A DNA stretch of 64,000 nucleotides from Phlegmacium glaucopus (taxonomy: Eukaryota; Basidiomycota; Agaricomycetes; Agaricales; Cortinariaceae), in NCBI GenBank assembly GCA_015039465.1, contig MU130376.1, forward strand, positions 34,844 through 98,843, read 5' to 3'. The notes beneath the pieces were generated by a model that was not told the DNA's origin, did not search any database, and saw only the letters and a program-made list of their open reading frames with translations. Numbering within the stretch: the stretch's first letter is position 1; each line of letters starts with the position of its first letter. This document shows positions 20,629 to 33,151 of this stretch, in pieces. Made by a program: the position numbers and the translations under genes.

Positions 20629-21570
20629 ATGGCCCACTCAAACCATTGGGATCAACTACCAACCTCTCGCTGTCAGTCGACTACATCCCATCCAAACTCT
20701 CCGGTTTTAAGAATAGGAAAGCAGGAAGAGATGACGATGAACTCAATTTACCGGAACGAGGTGGTGGATTACAAACTTTCAAAAACCAGCGAACCTCAAG
20801 GCAAAGGGAGGCTTAACAAGCTCTAATGGATTCTGTTCGCTACCAGCCTTTTGGTATGTATTCCCTCACTCGTTAACTTCCACTTCTCACCTTATGCTAG
20901 CTCATGTCCTTCTCCATCGGCGCTCTCGTCGTCGCTTCCTAACGTAATTTGATATCTGGCAAAATGCGTACGGGAAACAGGCCCGAACTAATGTCATCAA
21001 CGATAGCGGCCTGCAGTGTCTTTACCCCCTCGTTGGCTGGTCCATTATGCTTAACAATAGTAGTTCCCTAGCATGGTACACCTTCCATCACTTTTGCCTT
21101 CCTCGTCACCTCAGGTTATGTTACCAACAAACGCCGTACATTCAACCTCGAAGGTAAAATAAACGCACAATGGTCCCGTACACTCGACACAAGCGATCGA
21201 TTCCGAATCCAAAACCGACTACAGTGTTGTGGTTATTTTGGTCCTTTCGTTATCGACTGGACATAAGTACGATGGCTGTGATTATAGATAATTATGACAG
21301 GTACGTCGCTCCTATCTTTTCCATTGGAGTTCAATCTAATCATCGCATCTAGTCAACTTACAGAACAATATGGAGCCAATATCGCAAGCAATATCCTCAA
21401 ACTTACACGTTCAAAATCATTACTTGGCAATAATGCCATTAACGCACACTCCTCTTGACACTCCTGAACGCGATACTCCTATGCATCCTTTCAAGATCAA
21501 GTCAGGTTCACATATGAGCACACCTCACACTTTCTATGTTCTGAATACAGAGATGAACAATGGCTGGTTC
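20629..21570 (+). pseudogene. Tetraspanin-like copy T3 (decayed, TM4 deleted)
   Basis: It starts like T4 and T5 (ATGGCCCACTCAAACCA). A stop occurs soon after GKGRL (AAGCTCTAATGG, shared with T5). The C-terminal half of the large loop and TM4 are gone: CTGTTGTGG..CCTTTCGTT joins directly to ATCGACTGG, an out-of-frame deletion of about 205 bp relative to T2. T5 and T8 have the same deletion. The last exon (from about 21350) remains recognisable (GANIASNILK-like region, TPHTFYVLNTE). It cannot encode a tetraspanin. Confidence 0.7.
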
Positions 21571-22633
21571 AATGTTCAACGCCTGGCATTTCCTCCACTA
21601 CCCCGCCATGGAGGATTTTTTTCGTTTCAACATGGTATTCAGAAGCCTTGCCTCAGGACCTTCCTTCCCTCGTTCGTTTCTTGTAACATCGTGCTTTGAC
21701 CTTCCTTTCCCCTCTTCTATTAGAGACTTAGACCACACGCTCTCTCGTCGGCTATATTGGCTCACTACCTATATCAATCTACCCCGGGCTACCCGCTACC
21801 AACCCCTGCCTGTTCACGATCTCCTCCAGATCCCGCGAGTGAATCTACAATCAACCCAACCACTGATCCACCTATGATCCGTACATCGCGCATATATCCA
21901 CCAAATACCAAACCACTAACGTTCCATCTGTCAATCCATGAAAACATTTATCGAACATCTGTTCCTCTATCCAAATCATGTTTTTCTATCTATCATTTCA
22001 TCCACTATATATACGTTCACCTATTACTAAATACCTTACAGATATCGATAAATCCAGTAGTTAGATTAGATTGTGTCCGTGTCTTTTCAATGCTAATTTG
22101 TGACAGGAAGCCACGCCCAAAAGAAATATACTATTTGCACAACCATTACATCTCTTTTTGCCACACATCATTTTGACTAGGAATGTTTTGAACTTGCGCT
22201 ATCTTAGATAGATGGATAGATGGATGGAAGATTTCAAGAACTTGACTGCATCTATCTTCCGAACTCGGATCTGTCATGTATAAAATGATATGATGAAAGA
22301 CAGTGTTCCGAGTCTAAGGTCAATCTCACAAGCCTCACCGGCGCGCTCTGACCTGAACACTCTCAACTTGGTACTCTCAAGGGTACCTTATCACACACTC
22401 AACTTCCTCTCGCCAGTGCTCCACTGAGGGTGGAAAGAGGAAGGAGAGTACTTATGTAAAGACTACTATATCTCTGAAACGGACTGATTTGTATTTTTGG
22501 CGACGGCCATCGGTATCAATCAATAAAATCAATAGGATACAATCATGGATTTACCTGGTCGCGGTCTATAAAGCCAAGTGGAAAGTTTCAAATAAAAAGT
22601 TTCTTGAAAGGCCTATTTGCAATCTACCACATC
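21571..22633. promoter_or_regulatory. T3-G2 spacer with conserved 7TM upstream block
   Basis: The T3 3' flank includes CGCGCATATATCCACCAAAT. The conserved block GGATCTGTCATGTATAAAAT GATATGATG lies at about 22267, roughly 365 bp before the G2 start. No gene is seen. Confidence 0.5.
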
Positions 22634-23919
22634 ATGTTGTTGCCGTCACTATCGTACCGGAGTATGTTATTTTGGTCTATGTTCATTTGTCCTCTCACTT
22701 TGAGAGGATTCTTGTTTGGTAATAATATATTACATCTGGCGATAAATGATCTCAATATCATATTCAGGAGTTTATACTGGCTGTTTTGTTCTTTACCTTT
22801 ACCTCCATGCGATGAAGACGCTGGAAGCTCCCGACCCAAACAGAAATTTTCTTATCTACCCACTTTGCACGCTCTATGGTCTATCTGCTGTTAAATTCGT
22901 TCTGGATATAAAGGATACGTGAGCCTGTTTCAGTCTTATAGTAGTAATTTGATAATATAGGCGTAACTAATTTAATATATCTGTAGCCTCATTTTTTCCG
23001 AAACAGTGCGCCAGACATTGCGGCAGAGTTGTCTGGAGGCCAATATACAAGTTGCAACATCCAGCTTTTACTATTTCCTTTCACAGAGTATTTTGGTAAG
23101 CAGCCATAGATCTGCTAGTGAGCATATAATGTGAATTCATATGAATACCTTCCAGATTTACCGATGTTGGATTGTGTGGGGACGCAGAACGTCTGTTATA
23201 ATCCTTCCATTGCTTTTGGCGTTTGCGACACTCGGTTGGTCAAATCTCTTGCAATTATAATCTACAATCCATGGACTGACGTGGTCACCTTCACTAAGGT
23301 ACCACATTGTCGCAGATGTCACTGATAACACACGATGGGTGTTTTTTCAAGGTTCCTTATTTATATACGGTAAACCAGGGCCTGTATTTGGCTATTGATG
23401 GTCTAGTCATGGGCTCGGTCGTCCTGAAGATTGTCATGGCGTACCTAGAAGTCCGGCCTGTCATGGCTCACAGCGGGAGGGAGAACAAATTTTCGCCCTC
23501 TCGTCTTTATATTCTTCATCTTGATCGAGTCTGGCAGTGTGATATTTGTAACACAGCTATGCTCCATCATCCTTTACTTCCAATTTTATAGGAGCATTGA
23601 GGATGCTGTGGCATATGTTTTCATTGCGAGAATATTGAGGCAGGTCCCTTTGAATGTAGGTGCTTAGTGCTCACTCATCATTTAATTATTATACTGAATG
23701 GGTTGATATTCTCAGGGAATAATACCAACCATCATTCTTGTACGAGAGGCTTTGGGAATGTCATACAATGATATTACCCCGATATCGCAAACGATTGAAA
23801 GCCTGCACTTTGCCCATAATGACGCTTTGGCGAATTCCAATCAGGAGGTAGACGAGTTGAATGCCCGGGTCAGTGATGCTCAGGATATTTTTCAGGCTAA
23901 TCGCTCGTCAATTTCATGA
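22634..23919 (+). pseudogene. 7TM copy G2 (one frameshift)
   Basis: Exon 1 is 22634-22718 and begins MLLPSLSYRSMLFWSMF. Exons 2-4 splice cleanly (VYTGCFVLYLYLHAMKTL, the TM2-TM3 loop with QSCLE, then IYRCWIVWGRRTSV). Exon 5 opens TTLSQMSLITHDGCFFKVPY and keeps the loop cysteine. At 23490-23493 a run of four T replaces the three T of the other copies (AACAAATTTTCGCC), so the frame shifts inside the TM5-TM6 loop just after SGRENKF. If the extra T were removed, the remainder and exon 6 (to the stop at 23917-23919) would be open. This is the only lesion seen, so the copy may be recently dead or the extra T may be an assembly error. Confidence 0.8.
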
Positions 23920-24459
23920 CGGCTGTTTCATCCGTGTCGACGGACCTATGCGTATGAATCTTGATAAACATCTATTAATTGTATTCTTGGTCCTACTATC
24001 AGCATGAGCGCATGAGCATGTGGCCATTGGTTAATATAGATTGCCCTGGCAATCTCTCACGGACCACATTCCGAGTTCTCGCCATTCAGAACTCGGTCTT
24101 ATACAACTTCTGAATATTAATAGTCCTGGACGCGAAGGCAATTTATTTTAAACTCAGCCGATGTGTCGGCATTTTGGCTGCCTATCGAACCTCCAGAAGC
24201 TTGTCCGTCATCTTTCATTCTACCAAATCTCTTGAATCTGACCGGCGTAATCTACAGAGCCCTATGAATTCAGTTCGAAAGCTTCCAATCGACCGGAGGA
24301 GCATGAACAACCCCCATCCATCCGCATCTGCATGTCCTGAATTAGCTTTAAAATAAAACGTCATGGTGTTACAAAGGGATATGCGGATAGGTGAGCTCCC
24401 CTTAAGATATCTGTTCGACACTTGATCTGACAGAACTCGAATCTGCCGTGCTGAAGGCA
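23920..24459. other. G2-T4 spacer (long type)
   Basis: A diverged copy of the spacer before T3 and T8. No gene is seen. Confidence 0.4.
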
Positions 24460-25666
24460 ATGGCCCACTCAAACCAGTTTCCTTGGGATCAACTACCAAC
24501 CTCTCGCTGTCACTGTCAGTCAACTACATCCCATCCAAATTCTCTGGTTTGAAGAATAGGAAGACGACGACGAACCCAGTTTACCGAAACGAGGTGGTGG
24601 ATTGCAAGCTATGAACCTCGTTTGCCTCAAGGCAAAGGGAGGTTAAAATGGAACAGGTTCAAATGGATTCTCTTCGCTACCAATTTTTGGTATGTATTCC
24701 CTTACTCGTTAACTTCCACTTCTTACTCTATGGTAGCTCATCTTCTTCTCCATCGGCGCTCTCATCATGGTTCGATGTCTGGCCCAACGCGTGCAGAGAA
24801 CAGGCTCCCCGAACCAATCCTATCAACAGCAGCGGCCTGCAGTGGCGTATTCACCTCCTTCATCGGCTGGTCCGGGCATTCTCCTCAATAATCGTAGTTT
24901 CCTAGCATGTTAAACCTTCACATGAATATCATTCACCTTCCTCGTCGCTCCAGGTTACATGACCTACAACCGCCGTACATTCAACCTTGAAGGTAAAATT
25001 AATGCACAATGGTCCCATACACTCGACAAGCGATCGATTGCGAAATCAAAACGAACTACAATGCTGTGGTTATTTCAGTCCTTTTGTCGAAGCTACTATC
25101 AGTCAAACGTGTTATGCGAGAAGTATCTTACCAGGATGTAAAGGTCCCTATCTGGTTTTCGAGAGGAAGTTGTTGGCACTTTGGATTAAAGCGGTATTTT
25201 CGTTGGTGCCAGTGCAGATTTTGGTTATGGTGGCTGGATTGTTGTGTTCGAATCATATAGGTTTGGGAAGGGGATGATGTCAGAGGCTTATCGACTGGAT
25301 ATAAACACGATGGCTGTGATTATGGACAACTACGCCAGGTACGTTACTCTTTTTTTCATTGGAGTTCTCAATCTAATCACCGCATCTAGTCAACTTGCAG
25401 CAAAATATGGAGCCGATATCGCACACAATATCCTTAAAGGTACACCTTCAAAATCGGTACTTGGTCATAATACTACCAACGCATCCACCCCTCTTGATTC
25501 GCCTCAACACGATATTCCTATGGATCCTTTCAAAACCAAGCATATGGTCACACCTAGAGCTTTCTATATTCTGAATGCAGAAGATGAACAATGGCTGGTT
25601 CGATGTTCAACGATTGGCATTTCCTCCCCCTCCCCAATGGACAACTTGCGATCTACACAGTATTGA
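24460..25666 (+). pseudogene. Tetraspanin-like copy T4 (decayed, full-length loop)
   Basis: The N-terminal region reads LSVNYIPSKFSG but has deletions before and within the LPKRGGGLQA segment. Exon 1 ends MPQGKGRLKWNRFKWILFAT then NFW, with one base fewer than T1 and T8 at the donor (TTTTTG|GTATGT). After the intron, frame changes are needed between TM1 and TM2. The loop is complete: LQCCGYFSPFVEATISQTCY, RSILPGCKGPY, then TM4 (LVMVAGLLCSNH). A deletion removes the ITYR that follows in T1 and T2. The last exon, after the intron at about 25338-25390, is open: QLAAKYGADIAHNILKGTPS to TAG near 25666. It is the longest surviving tetraspanin 3' half. Confidence 0.75.
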
Positions 25667-26816
25667 GAAGCCTTTAATCAGGACTTTTCGTCCTTCCATT
25701 CGTTTCTTGTAACATCTTGCTTTGTCCTTCCTTTTCACTTGGGGAATTGGACCACACACCCTCTCTCTCCCATGTGCTCGCTACCTATATCCCGGGCTAC
25801 CCACCCCCGTCCACGATCTCCTCTGGATCTTCTGAGTAAATCTCTCTTAACTCCTTTAAGTCGCTTTATCCACAATCCCAACCACTGAATCCAGTCTGCC
25901 TAGTGCCGACCGTCCAATAATCTGACTCCAACCCAGTCACCTGACCTAACCCGGTAGACATCCATCCAACTATCCTTGAAAACATTTATCGAACCATTAT
26001 GTTTATCCTAAACCCCCCATTTTCCATCCACCATAAATATATATATTGCCAACGTTTACCTATTACTAAAGACCCTTTCCGCCGCCGAAATGATTTTAAA
26101 AGCATCTCACTTGCTACATCGCGACACATCAGCGTCTTCTGATGAGATTGCGTTGTTGAAACAAGTGCGTTTTGAACTTGTGGCCGCCCGCCTTGAATGG
26201 ATGGATGATATATCAATGATATATATACTGCTAAGATTAACTTCAAGTCCAAAGGTGACTTGTAACTGGTACTAGCAGCCTGGCTGCCTGAGGTTCCTGA
26301 AGTTCGTGAGGCCTGCCTTTATTGTTATAAGTGTAGGTAGTAGCAATTATAAGGAGTACCGTCTAAAGTAAAGAAAGTAAAATCTCAAGAACTTCATTGC
26401 AGCGACCCCATGATCTTCCGAATCTGTCATGCATAGAATGATATGATGAACAGTGCAATGATGTTCCAATGGCTCGGCGCTCTGTTCTCAGTGATCTGAA
26501 CTGACTGAACACTCAACTTGGCTCTCTTACAAGCATTTCATCACGATATCGATTACAAGACAAATGAATTACAAACTGAACTTTCTTTTGCTCAACTGCG
26601 AGTGGAAGAAGGAAGGACTTGGAGAGTACTTAAGAACTATTTCTGAAATGAACTGATTTCTATTTTTGGCGGTGATTGTATCAATCAGATAGGATCATAG
26701 ATTTATCTGTATATTCCGGTAGCAGTCTATAAAGGCTTAATAAGGCCAAGTTGGAAAGCTTTGCTGCTTCAAACAAAAGTTTCTTAAAAAGTCTACCTGC
26801 AATCTACCACCACATC
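25667..26816. promoter_or_regulatory. T4-G3 spacer with conserved blocks
   Basis: It shares with the T2-G1 spacer a block at 26070-26230 whose + frame reads SSDEIALLKQVRFELVAARL. The T2-G1 copy is frameshifted. The block AATCTGTCATGCATAGAATGATATGATG lies at 26421-26448, roughly 395 bp before the G3 start. No complete gene. Confidence 0.45.
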
Positions 26817-27936
26817 ATGCCGCCCTCGCCAACAGAGCCCACGTGGCTTTGGGATTAATGAGCTTTGTCCTGTCATTGTGGAAGGATTCTTGTTTGGTAA
26901 TATATTACATCTGTCGATATGATGAATCTGTGAGCCTGTTTCGGTTTAATTTGATAATTTCCAACTAATATAAATATATGTAGCCTCGGTTCGTTCGGAG
27001 TACAGTCGACAACCAGGAATTATTGTCTGCTTGGAAATTCACGAATTGTAATAATCAGCTTTTACTATTTCATTTCACAGAGTATTTTGGTAAGCGCTGG
27101 GAGCCACATATCTGCCAATGGTCACATAATAAGACTCGGAAATCATCTGATAATATCTTCCAGATCTACCGATGTTGGATTGTGTGGGGACGCATGACAT
27201 CTGTTACAATTATTCCATTGCTTTTAGCATTGACGGCACTCGGTTGGTCAAATCTCTTGCAATTATAATCCACAATCCATGAACTAATTTTGTCAAGGTA
27301 CCTCATTGTCGCAGATCCTGCCCGGACCGATATCGCACAATCGGTGTCATATCAGCTCCCTGTTTCTAATATTTCACTTAGTGGATGTAACTCAGTGCCT
27401 GTATTTGGCTATCGATGGCCTCATCATGGGCTTGATCGTCCTGAAGATTGTCATGGTGTACCTCGGAGTCCGGCCTTTCATGGCTCACAGCGGGAGGGAG
27501 AACAAATTTCGCCCCCTCGTCTTTGTAGTCTTCATCCTCATCGAGTCTGGCAGTGTGGTATTTGCGGCACAGCTATGTTATGTCTTCTTTTACTTCTCTC
27601 CTTATGGTGGTGTTGCGGCGGATGCATTCATTCTGAGAATAATCAGGGAGGTCCCTTTGAATGTAGGTGCTTAGTACCCCGAGTCACTCATCATTATTAT
27701 GCTGAATGGGCTGATATTCTCAGGGAATAATACCAACTATCATTCTTGTACGAGACGCTTTGGGAATGTCGTACAATGATGTTACCCCATTATCGCAAAC
27801 GATTGAAAGTTTGCACTTTGCCCATGATGATACTTCGGTGAATTCCAATCCAGAGGTTCAAGTTGAAGAGTTGGATGCCCCTGGGGGTAGTGGTGCTCAG
27901 GATATTGTTCAGGTTAATCGGTCGTCAGTAGAGTAA
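26817..27936 (+). pseudogene. 7TM copy G3 (exon 2 deleted)
   Basis: Exon 1 (from 26817) meets TAA after MPPSPTEPTWLWD. Intron 1 then runs straight into the exon 2/intron 2 border (TCTGTCGAT joined to ATGATGAATCTGTGAGCC), so exon 2 with the end of TM1 and TM2 is gone. Exons 3 to 6 are still open and keep both loop cysteines (NYCLLG, NRCHISS), IYRCWIVWGRM, ESGSVVFAAQLC and GIIPTIILVRDALGMSY. The 3' end is shortened, so the frame stops at TAA 27934-27936. Confidence 0.85.
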
Positions 27937-28395
27937 TATGAATTTTCATTTGTAGACCATCTGTTAATTTATTCATGGTCCTATTAGTCTGAGAGAATGA
28001 ACGAACTGGGAATTCCGAGTTCTCAGTGTTGAGATCTTTACAACCTCCCCCCAAAAATCGAATGGTATTGTGATCGGCTTCGTCGGATCTCGGACTTTGC
28101 AATTTTCATTCAAACTCAGATGAAGTGCCGCTGCACGTCGATTCCAAGGTCCGCCATCTTTCATTTCCACCAAATCTCCCGAAACTAACAGGCGTCAGCT
28201 ACGTATACAGAACACTGGGAGTCCAGTTAGGAATATTCCAGTCGATTGGTGGAACACGAACGACCCCATAAAAGCATCTCCCTGGATTAGCTTTAAAATC
28301 AAAGTCATGGCATTACAAGGCATACGGGGCTCCTATCGTAAGATATCTGTTCGAAACTTGATCTGACAGAATTCGGATCTGCCGTGCTGAAGGCA
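27937..28395. other. G3-T5 spacer (long type)
   Basis: Another copy of the spacer found before T3, T4 and T8. No gene. Confidence 0.4.
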
Positions 28396-29290
28396 ATGGC
28401 CCACTCAAACCAGTCTCTCACGGGTCAACTTTTCATTGGGATCAACTACCAACCTCTCGCTGTCACCTATACCCTATCCAAATTCTCGGGTTTCAGGCAT
28501 TGGAAAGGAGGAAGAGACGACGATGAACCCAATTTCCCGAAACGAGGTGGTGGATTACAGGCTTTCAAAGCCAATGAACCTCAAGGCAAAAGGAGGCTAA
28601 CATCGCACAAGTTCTAATGGATTGTGTTCGCTAACAACCTTTTGGTATGTATTTCCTTACTCGTTAACTTCCACTTCTCACCGTATGCTAGCTTATGTTC
28701 TTCTCCATCGGCGCTCTCGCCCTCTGCCTCCTAACAGTCCCGAACTGGTGCTATCAACGATAGTGGCCTGCAGCGATGTCCTCACCCCCTCGTCGGCTCG
28801 TCCGTTATTCTTCTCAACAATCGTAGTTCCCTAGCTTAGTACACCTTCGATAAATTTCGCCGTCCTCATCACCTCAGGTTAGGTGACCTACAAACGCCGT
28901 GGATTCAATCTCGAAGGTAAAACGAGCACAATGGCTTCGTACATTGCACACAGGCGATCGATTGCGAATCCGAAACCAACTACAATGTTGTGGTTCTTTC
29001 AGTCCTTTCGTTATCGACTCGATATATGTACATGGCTGTGATTATGGATAATTCGGTCCAGTAAATTGCTCTTCTTTTTGCATTGGAGCTCAATCTAATC
29101 ATCGCATCTAGTCAATACAGAGTCAATATAGCAAGTAGTATCCTCAAACGTACACCTTCAAAATCACAACTTGGTAATAATACCACCAACGCACCCACTC
29201 CTCTTGATCTCCTGAACACGATACTCCTATCCATCCTTCCAAGACCAAGTCAGGTTCACATATGAGCACACCTCGCACTTTCTAGGTTCT
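28396..29290 (+). pseudogene. Tetraspanin-like copy T5 (decayed, TM4 deleted)
   Basis: The N-terminus is well preserved: MAHSNQSLTGQLFIGINYQP, LSKFSGF, DDDEPNFPKRGGGLQAFK, NEPQGKRRL. The frame then stops (CACAAGTTCTAATGG) where T8 continues RWNKFKWVLF. Exon 2 also carries indels, including loss of about 45 bp between TM1 and TM2. The second half of the large loop and TM4 are missing at the same junction as in T3 and T8. Confidence 0.7.
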
Positions 29291-30748
29291 GAATACAGAG
29301 ATAAATAATGTCTGGTTCAATGTTCAATGCCTCCTCCGCCCCCCGCCATGGAGAACCTTTTGTCGTTTCAGCATTATATTCAGAAGCCTTGCTTCGGGAC
29401 TTTTCTTCTCCCCGTTCGTTTCTTGTACCATCTTGCTTTGTCCTTGCATTTCCCCCCTTCTATTGGAGAATTAGACCACACGCTCTCTCATCGGGCCTCA
29501 CTACCTATTGGCTCACTACCTATATCAACTCTAAGCCGGGCTACCCACTACTAATCCCCGCCTGTGCGATCTCCTCCGGATCTTGCGATTAAATCTGCAG
29601 TCAACCCAACCACTGATCTACCTACGACCCATACATCGCGCATATATCCATCAGATACCAAACCAACAACGCCCCATCCCACTATGAACACATTCATCGA
29701 ACATCCTTTCATCCATTCCATATTACGTTTATCTACCATCTTTTTCATCCGCTATATATACATATATATTATCAACATTCACCTATTACTAAAGACCTTA
29801 CAAGCCGGATATCGGTAAATCTGGTAGTTAGATTAGATAGTCCAACGGTACGTGTATGTTCGTGCCAACCTTGCCATTCCAATGTGGCCTTTGCTAATTT
29901 GTGACAGGAAGCCCAACAGCCACCTCGACGCACGCTATTTGCATAAGCATTATATCTCTTTGCGACACATCATTCCGACTAGGAGGAAACAAGGATGTTT
30001 TGAACTTGCGCTGAAAATTGCAAGAACTTGATCGCATCCATCTTCCAAACTCGAATCTGTCATGCATAAAATGATATGATGAAAGATGTTTCGAGTCTAA
30101 CTTCAATTAGATCTCACAAGCCTCAGCAGCGCGCTCTGACCCTGAACATTTCAAAGTTGAACGCCGTCGCCGTCGCACTTCACATTGGTGGAATTATATA
30201 ATCATATTTTCAAGTGACGAGGTTGTGACGATCTGCCAGCTCCACACTCCTCCGTGAACTAGACTCTGTAGCCTTCGAAATAACTTGATATAATATTTTA
30301 TTTCAACTTTCGGATGCTACCAAAATGCTCCAGATCCAAGATACACAACACTTTTTGAGAAGATGATGATAACAGGAGTCATGACTCATTTGGGCATTGT
30401 CCTCGACAAAAGCCACATTTAAATAATCTCCTAGCTGGGAAAAGGCCAAAAATAATTTCTGGTAGTATCATGTCTGATAGTGAAAGCCTTGTAGGAAAGG
30501 CATAGATAACTTATCAAGTACGTGACAAAGCGGACTTTTAAAAGGATTATATAATCCCATCGGAGCGAAATACAACGGCGACGGCGCTCAGCGCTCAACG
30601 TTCAACTTTGAACCTCCCTTATGTAAATAGAATCAATAAGATGATCACGGATTTACCTTCGCATTCCGGTCGCAGGCTATAAAGCCAAGTGGAAAGCTTC
30701 AAAACAGGCGTTTCTGGAAAGGCCTACTCGCAATCCTTCCACCACATC
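29291..30748. promoter_or_regulatory. T5-G4 spacer with an extra insertion
   Basis: The conserved block AATCTGTCATGCATAAAATG is at about 30054, almost 700 bp before G4. The extra length is a segment at about 30155-30620, flanked by related CGCTCAGCGCTCAACG/GAACGCCGTCGCCGTCG strings that look like terminal inverted repeats of an unclassified MITE. No gene. Confidence 0.45.
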
Positions 30749-32009
30749 ATGCCAACACCACTATCGTACTATGGGCCGGGTGTGTTGGTTTGGGTACAGT
30801 TCTTATGTCCTCTCGTTGTAGAAGGATTCTTGTTTGGTAATAATATATTACATCTGGCGACAAGTGATCTCACTAAACACAATATCATATTCAGGAGCTT
30901 ATACCGGCGGTTTTGTTCTTTACCTATACCTCCATGCGATGAACACTCTGAAAGCCTCTGACGCAAAGCGAATTCTTATCTACCCACTTTGCATGCTCTA
31001 TGGTCTATCTGCTGTTAATTTCGCTTTCGATATAAAGGATACGTGAGTAATTTTATAATATTAGCCTACTAACTAAAATAATGTACATGTAGCCTCATTG
31101 TCTTCGGATTTGTGATAGAGACAAGCCGGGAGTTATGTCTGCATTTCACTGTTACAAAGGTTGTAATATCCAGCTTTTACTTCCTCATTTCACAGAGTAT
31201 TTTGGTAAGCGGTCCATTGGGCACATAATACGAATAATCTGATAATACCTTCCAGATCTACCGATGTTGGATTGTGTGGGGCCGCAGGACATCTGTTGCA
31301 ATTATTCCATTGCTTTTGGCGTTTACGGCACTTGGTCGGTTGAATCTCTTGCAATTATAATCTACAATCCATGGACTGATTTTGTCACCTTTACTAAGGT
31401 ACCACATTGTCGCAGATAAGAGGCGAGACCTGTATTTCAAAGGTTCCTTCTTTATATAAAGTAAATCGGTGCCTGTACTTGGCTATCGATGGTCTCGTCA
31501 TGGGCTTGATCGTCCTGAAGATCGTCATGGTGTACCTAGGAGTCCGGCCTGTCATGGCTTATAGCGGGAGGGAGAACAAATTTCGCCCTCTCGTCTTTAT
31601 ATTCTTCATCGTGATCGAGTCTGGCAGCGTGCTATTTGCAGTACAGCTATGCTATGTCATCCTTTCCCTCCAACCTGTTCTTAATAGTACCGGTTTGCTG
31701 GCGGATTCGTTCATTACGAACATATTGACGCAGGTCCCTTTGAATGTAGGTGCCTGCTCAGTCATCATCATTTGATTATTATACTGAATAGATTGATATT
31801 CTCAGGGAATAATACCAACAATCATTCTTGTACGAGAGGCTTTGGGAATGTCGTACAATGGTACTACCCCATTATCGCAAACGATTGAAAGTTTGCACTT
31901 TGCCCATAATGATACTTCGGTGAATTCCAATCAGGAGGTTGAACAATGGGACGCCCAGGCCAGTGATGCTCAAGATATTGTCGAGGTTAATCGGTCCTCA
32001 ACCTCATGA
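30749..32009 (+). CDS. 7TM membrane protein G4 (intact, 325 aa)
   Basis: Exons: 30749-30836, 30895-31042, 31093-31204, 31256-31334, 31399-31745, 31806-32009 (978 nt, in frame). The N-terminus is MPTPLSYYGPGVLVWVQF. TM1-TM2 match G1 (AYTGGFVLYLYLHAMNTLKA, YPLCMLYGLSAVNFAF). The TM2-TM3 loop carries RELCLHF and the TM4-TM5 loop GETCISK, the conserved cysteine pair. The loop residues around them differ from all other copies. The inner loops (YRCWIVWGRRTSV, VRPVMAYSGRENKFRPL) and the tail (SQTIESLHFAHND) are nearly identical. It lies between broken tetraspanin copies T5 and T6. Intron 4 has an unusual GTCGGT donor (GTTGGT in most sisters) and an ACTAAG acceptor. Confidence 0.85.
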
Positions 32010-32104
32010 CGGTCCTTCAATCCGAGTCGACGGACCCTACGCGTAGAGTAATATGACTTTTAATTTGTACATAGACATCCATTAAGTCCTATTTGTATGA
32101 GCGA

Positions 32105-33151
32105 AGCCGTTGCCCTGGGAATCTCTCACAGGACTACCGTGACCAAACTCTCGCTGTCACTGTCAGTCGAATGGGAAAGGAAGAGACGACGATGAACCCA
32201 ATTTACCTAAACGAGATGGTGCATTACAAGGCTTCCAAAACCAATGAACCTCGTATGCCTCAAGCCAAAGGGAGGCTAAGATGGAACAAGTTCAAATGGA
32301 TTCACCAACTTCTGACCCAATACTAGCTCATGTTCTTCTCCATCGGCTCTCTCGTCATGGTTCGATGTCTGGCAAAACGCAAATGTCATACGTACGGGCA
32401 GTAAACCCGAACTAAGACTATCAGCAGTAGCGGCCTGCGGCGGCGTCTTTACCCTCCTTCATCGGCTGGTCTGGCATTCTCCTCAACAATCGTAGTTTCC
32501 TAGCATTGTACGCCTTCAACCCAGGTTACATGACTTACAAACGCCGTACATTCAACCTCGAAGGTAAAATAAACGCCCAATAGTCCCGTTCATTTGACAC
32601 AAAGGATCGATTGCGAATCCAAAACCAACTACAATGCTGTGGTTATTTCGGTCCTTTCATCGAAGCTATTATCACTCAAACGCCTTATCGAGGAGCACTT
32701 TACCAGATGTTAATGTCCCTATCTGGTTTTTGAGAGGAAGTTGTTGAGCCTTTGGTTTAAAGTCGTGTTTTTGTTGGTGCCGGTGCAGATTTTGGTTTTG
32801 GTGGCTGGATTGTTGTGTTCGAATCATATCACACATAGGTTTGATGATGCCAGGGGCTTATCAACTCGATATAAATACGATGGCTGTGATCACTGATTAA
32901 GGATAACTGCGCCAAGTACGTGGCTCTTTTGCTTCTTTTTTCCATCAAAGTTCAATCTAATAACCGCATCTAGTCTACTTGTAGAACGATATGGAGCTGA
33001 TATCGCAAGCAATACCCTCAGACGTACACGTTCAAAATCAGTACTTGGTAATAACACCATCAACGCACGCACTCCTCTTGACTCTCCTCAACACGATATC
33101 GCTATGGATCCTTTCAAAACCAAGCATATGGGCACGCCCATCGCTTTCTAG
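32105..33151 (+). pseudogene. Tetraspanin-like copy T6 (decayed, full-length loop)
   Basis: It starts about 95 bp after the G4 stop, with the short 5' region (CCCTGGGAATCTCTCAC). Exon 1 is cut after FKWI, with loss of the rest of TM1 exon 1 and most of intron 1. TM1-TM2 keep the longer 48-nt linker seen in T1, so T6 lacks the 11-bp deletion of T2, T7 and T8. A 1-bp insertion occurs in TM2 (TACCCTCCTTC). The loop has QCCGYFGPFIEAIITQT but the later cysteines are altered. TM4 (VLVAGLLCSNHITHRF) is present in another frame. The last exon ends at TAG 33149-33151. Confidence 0.7.
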
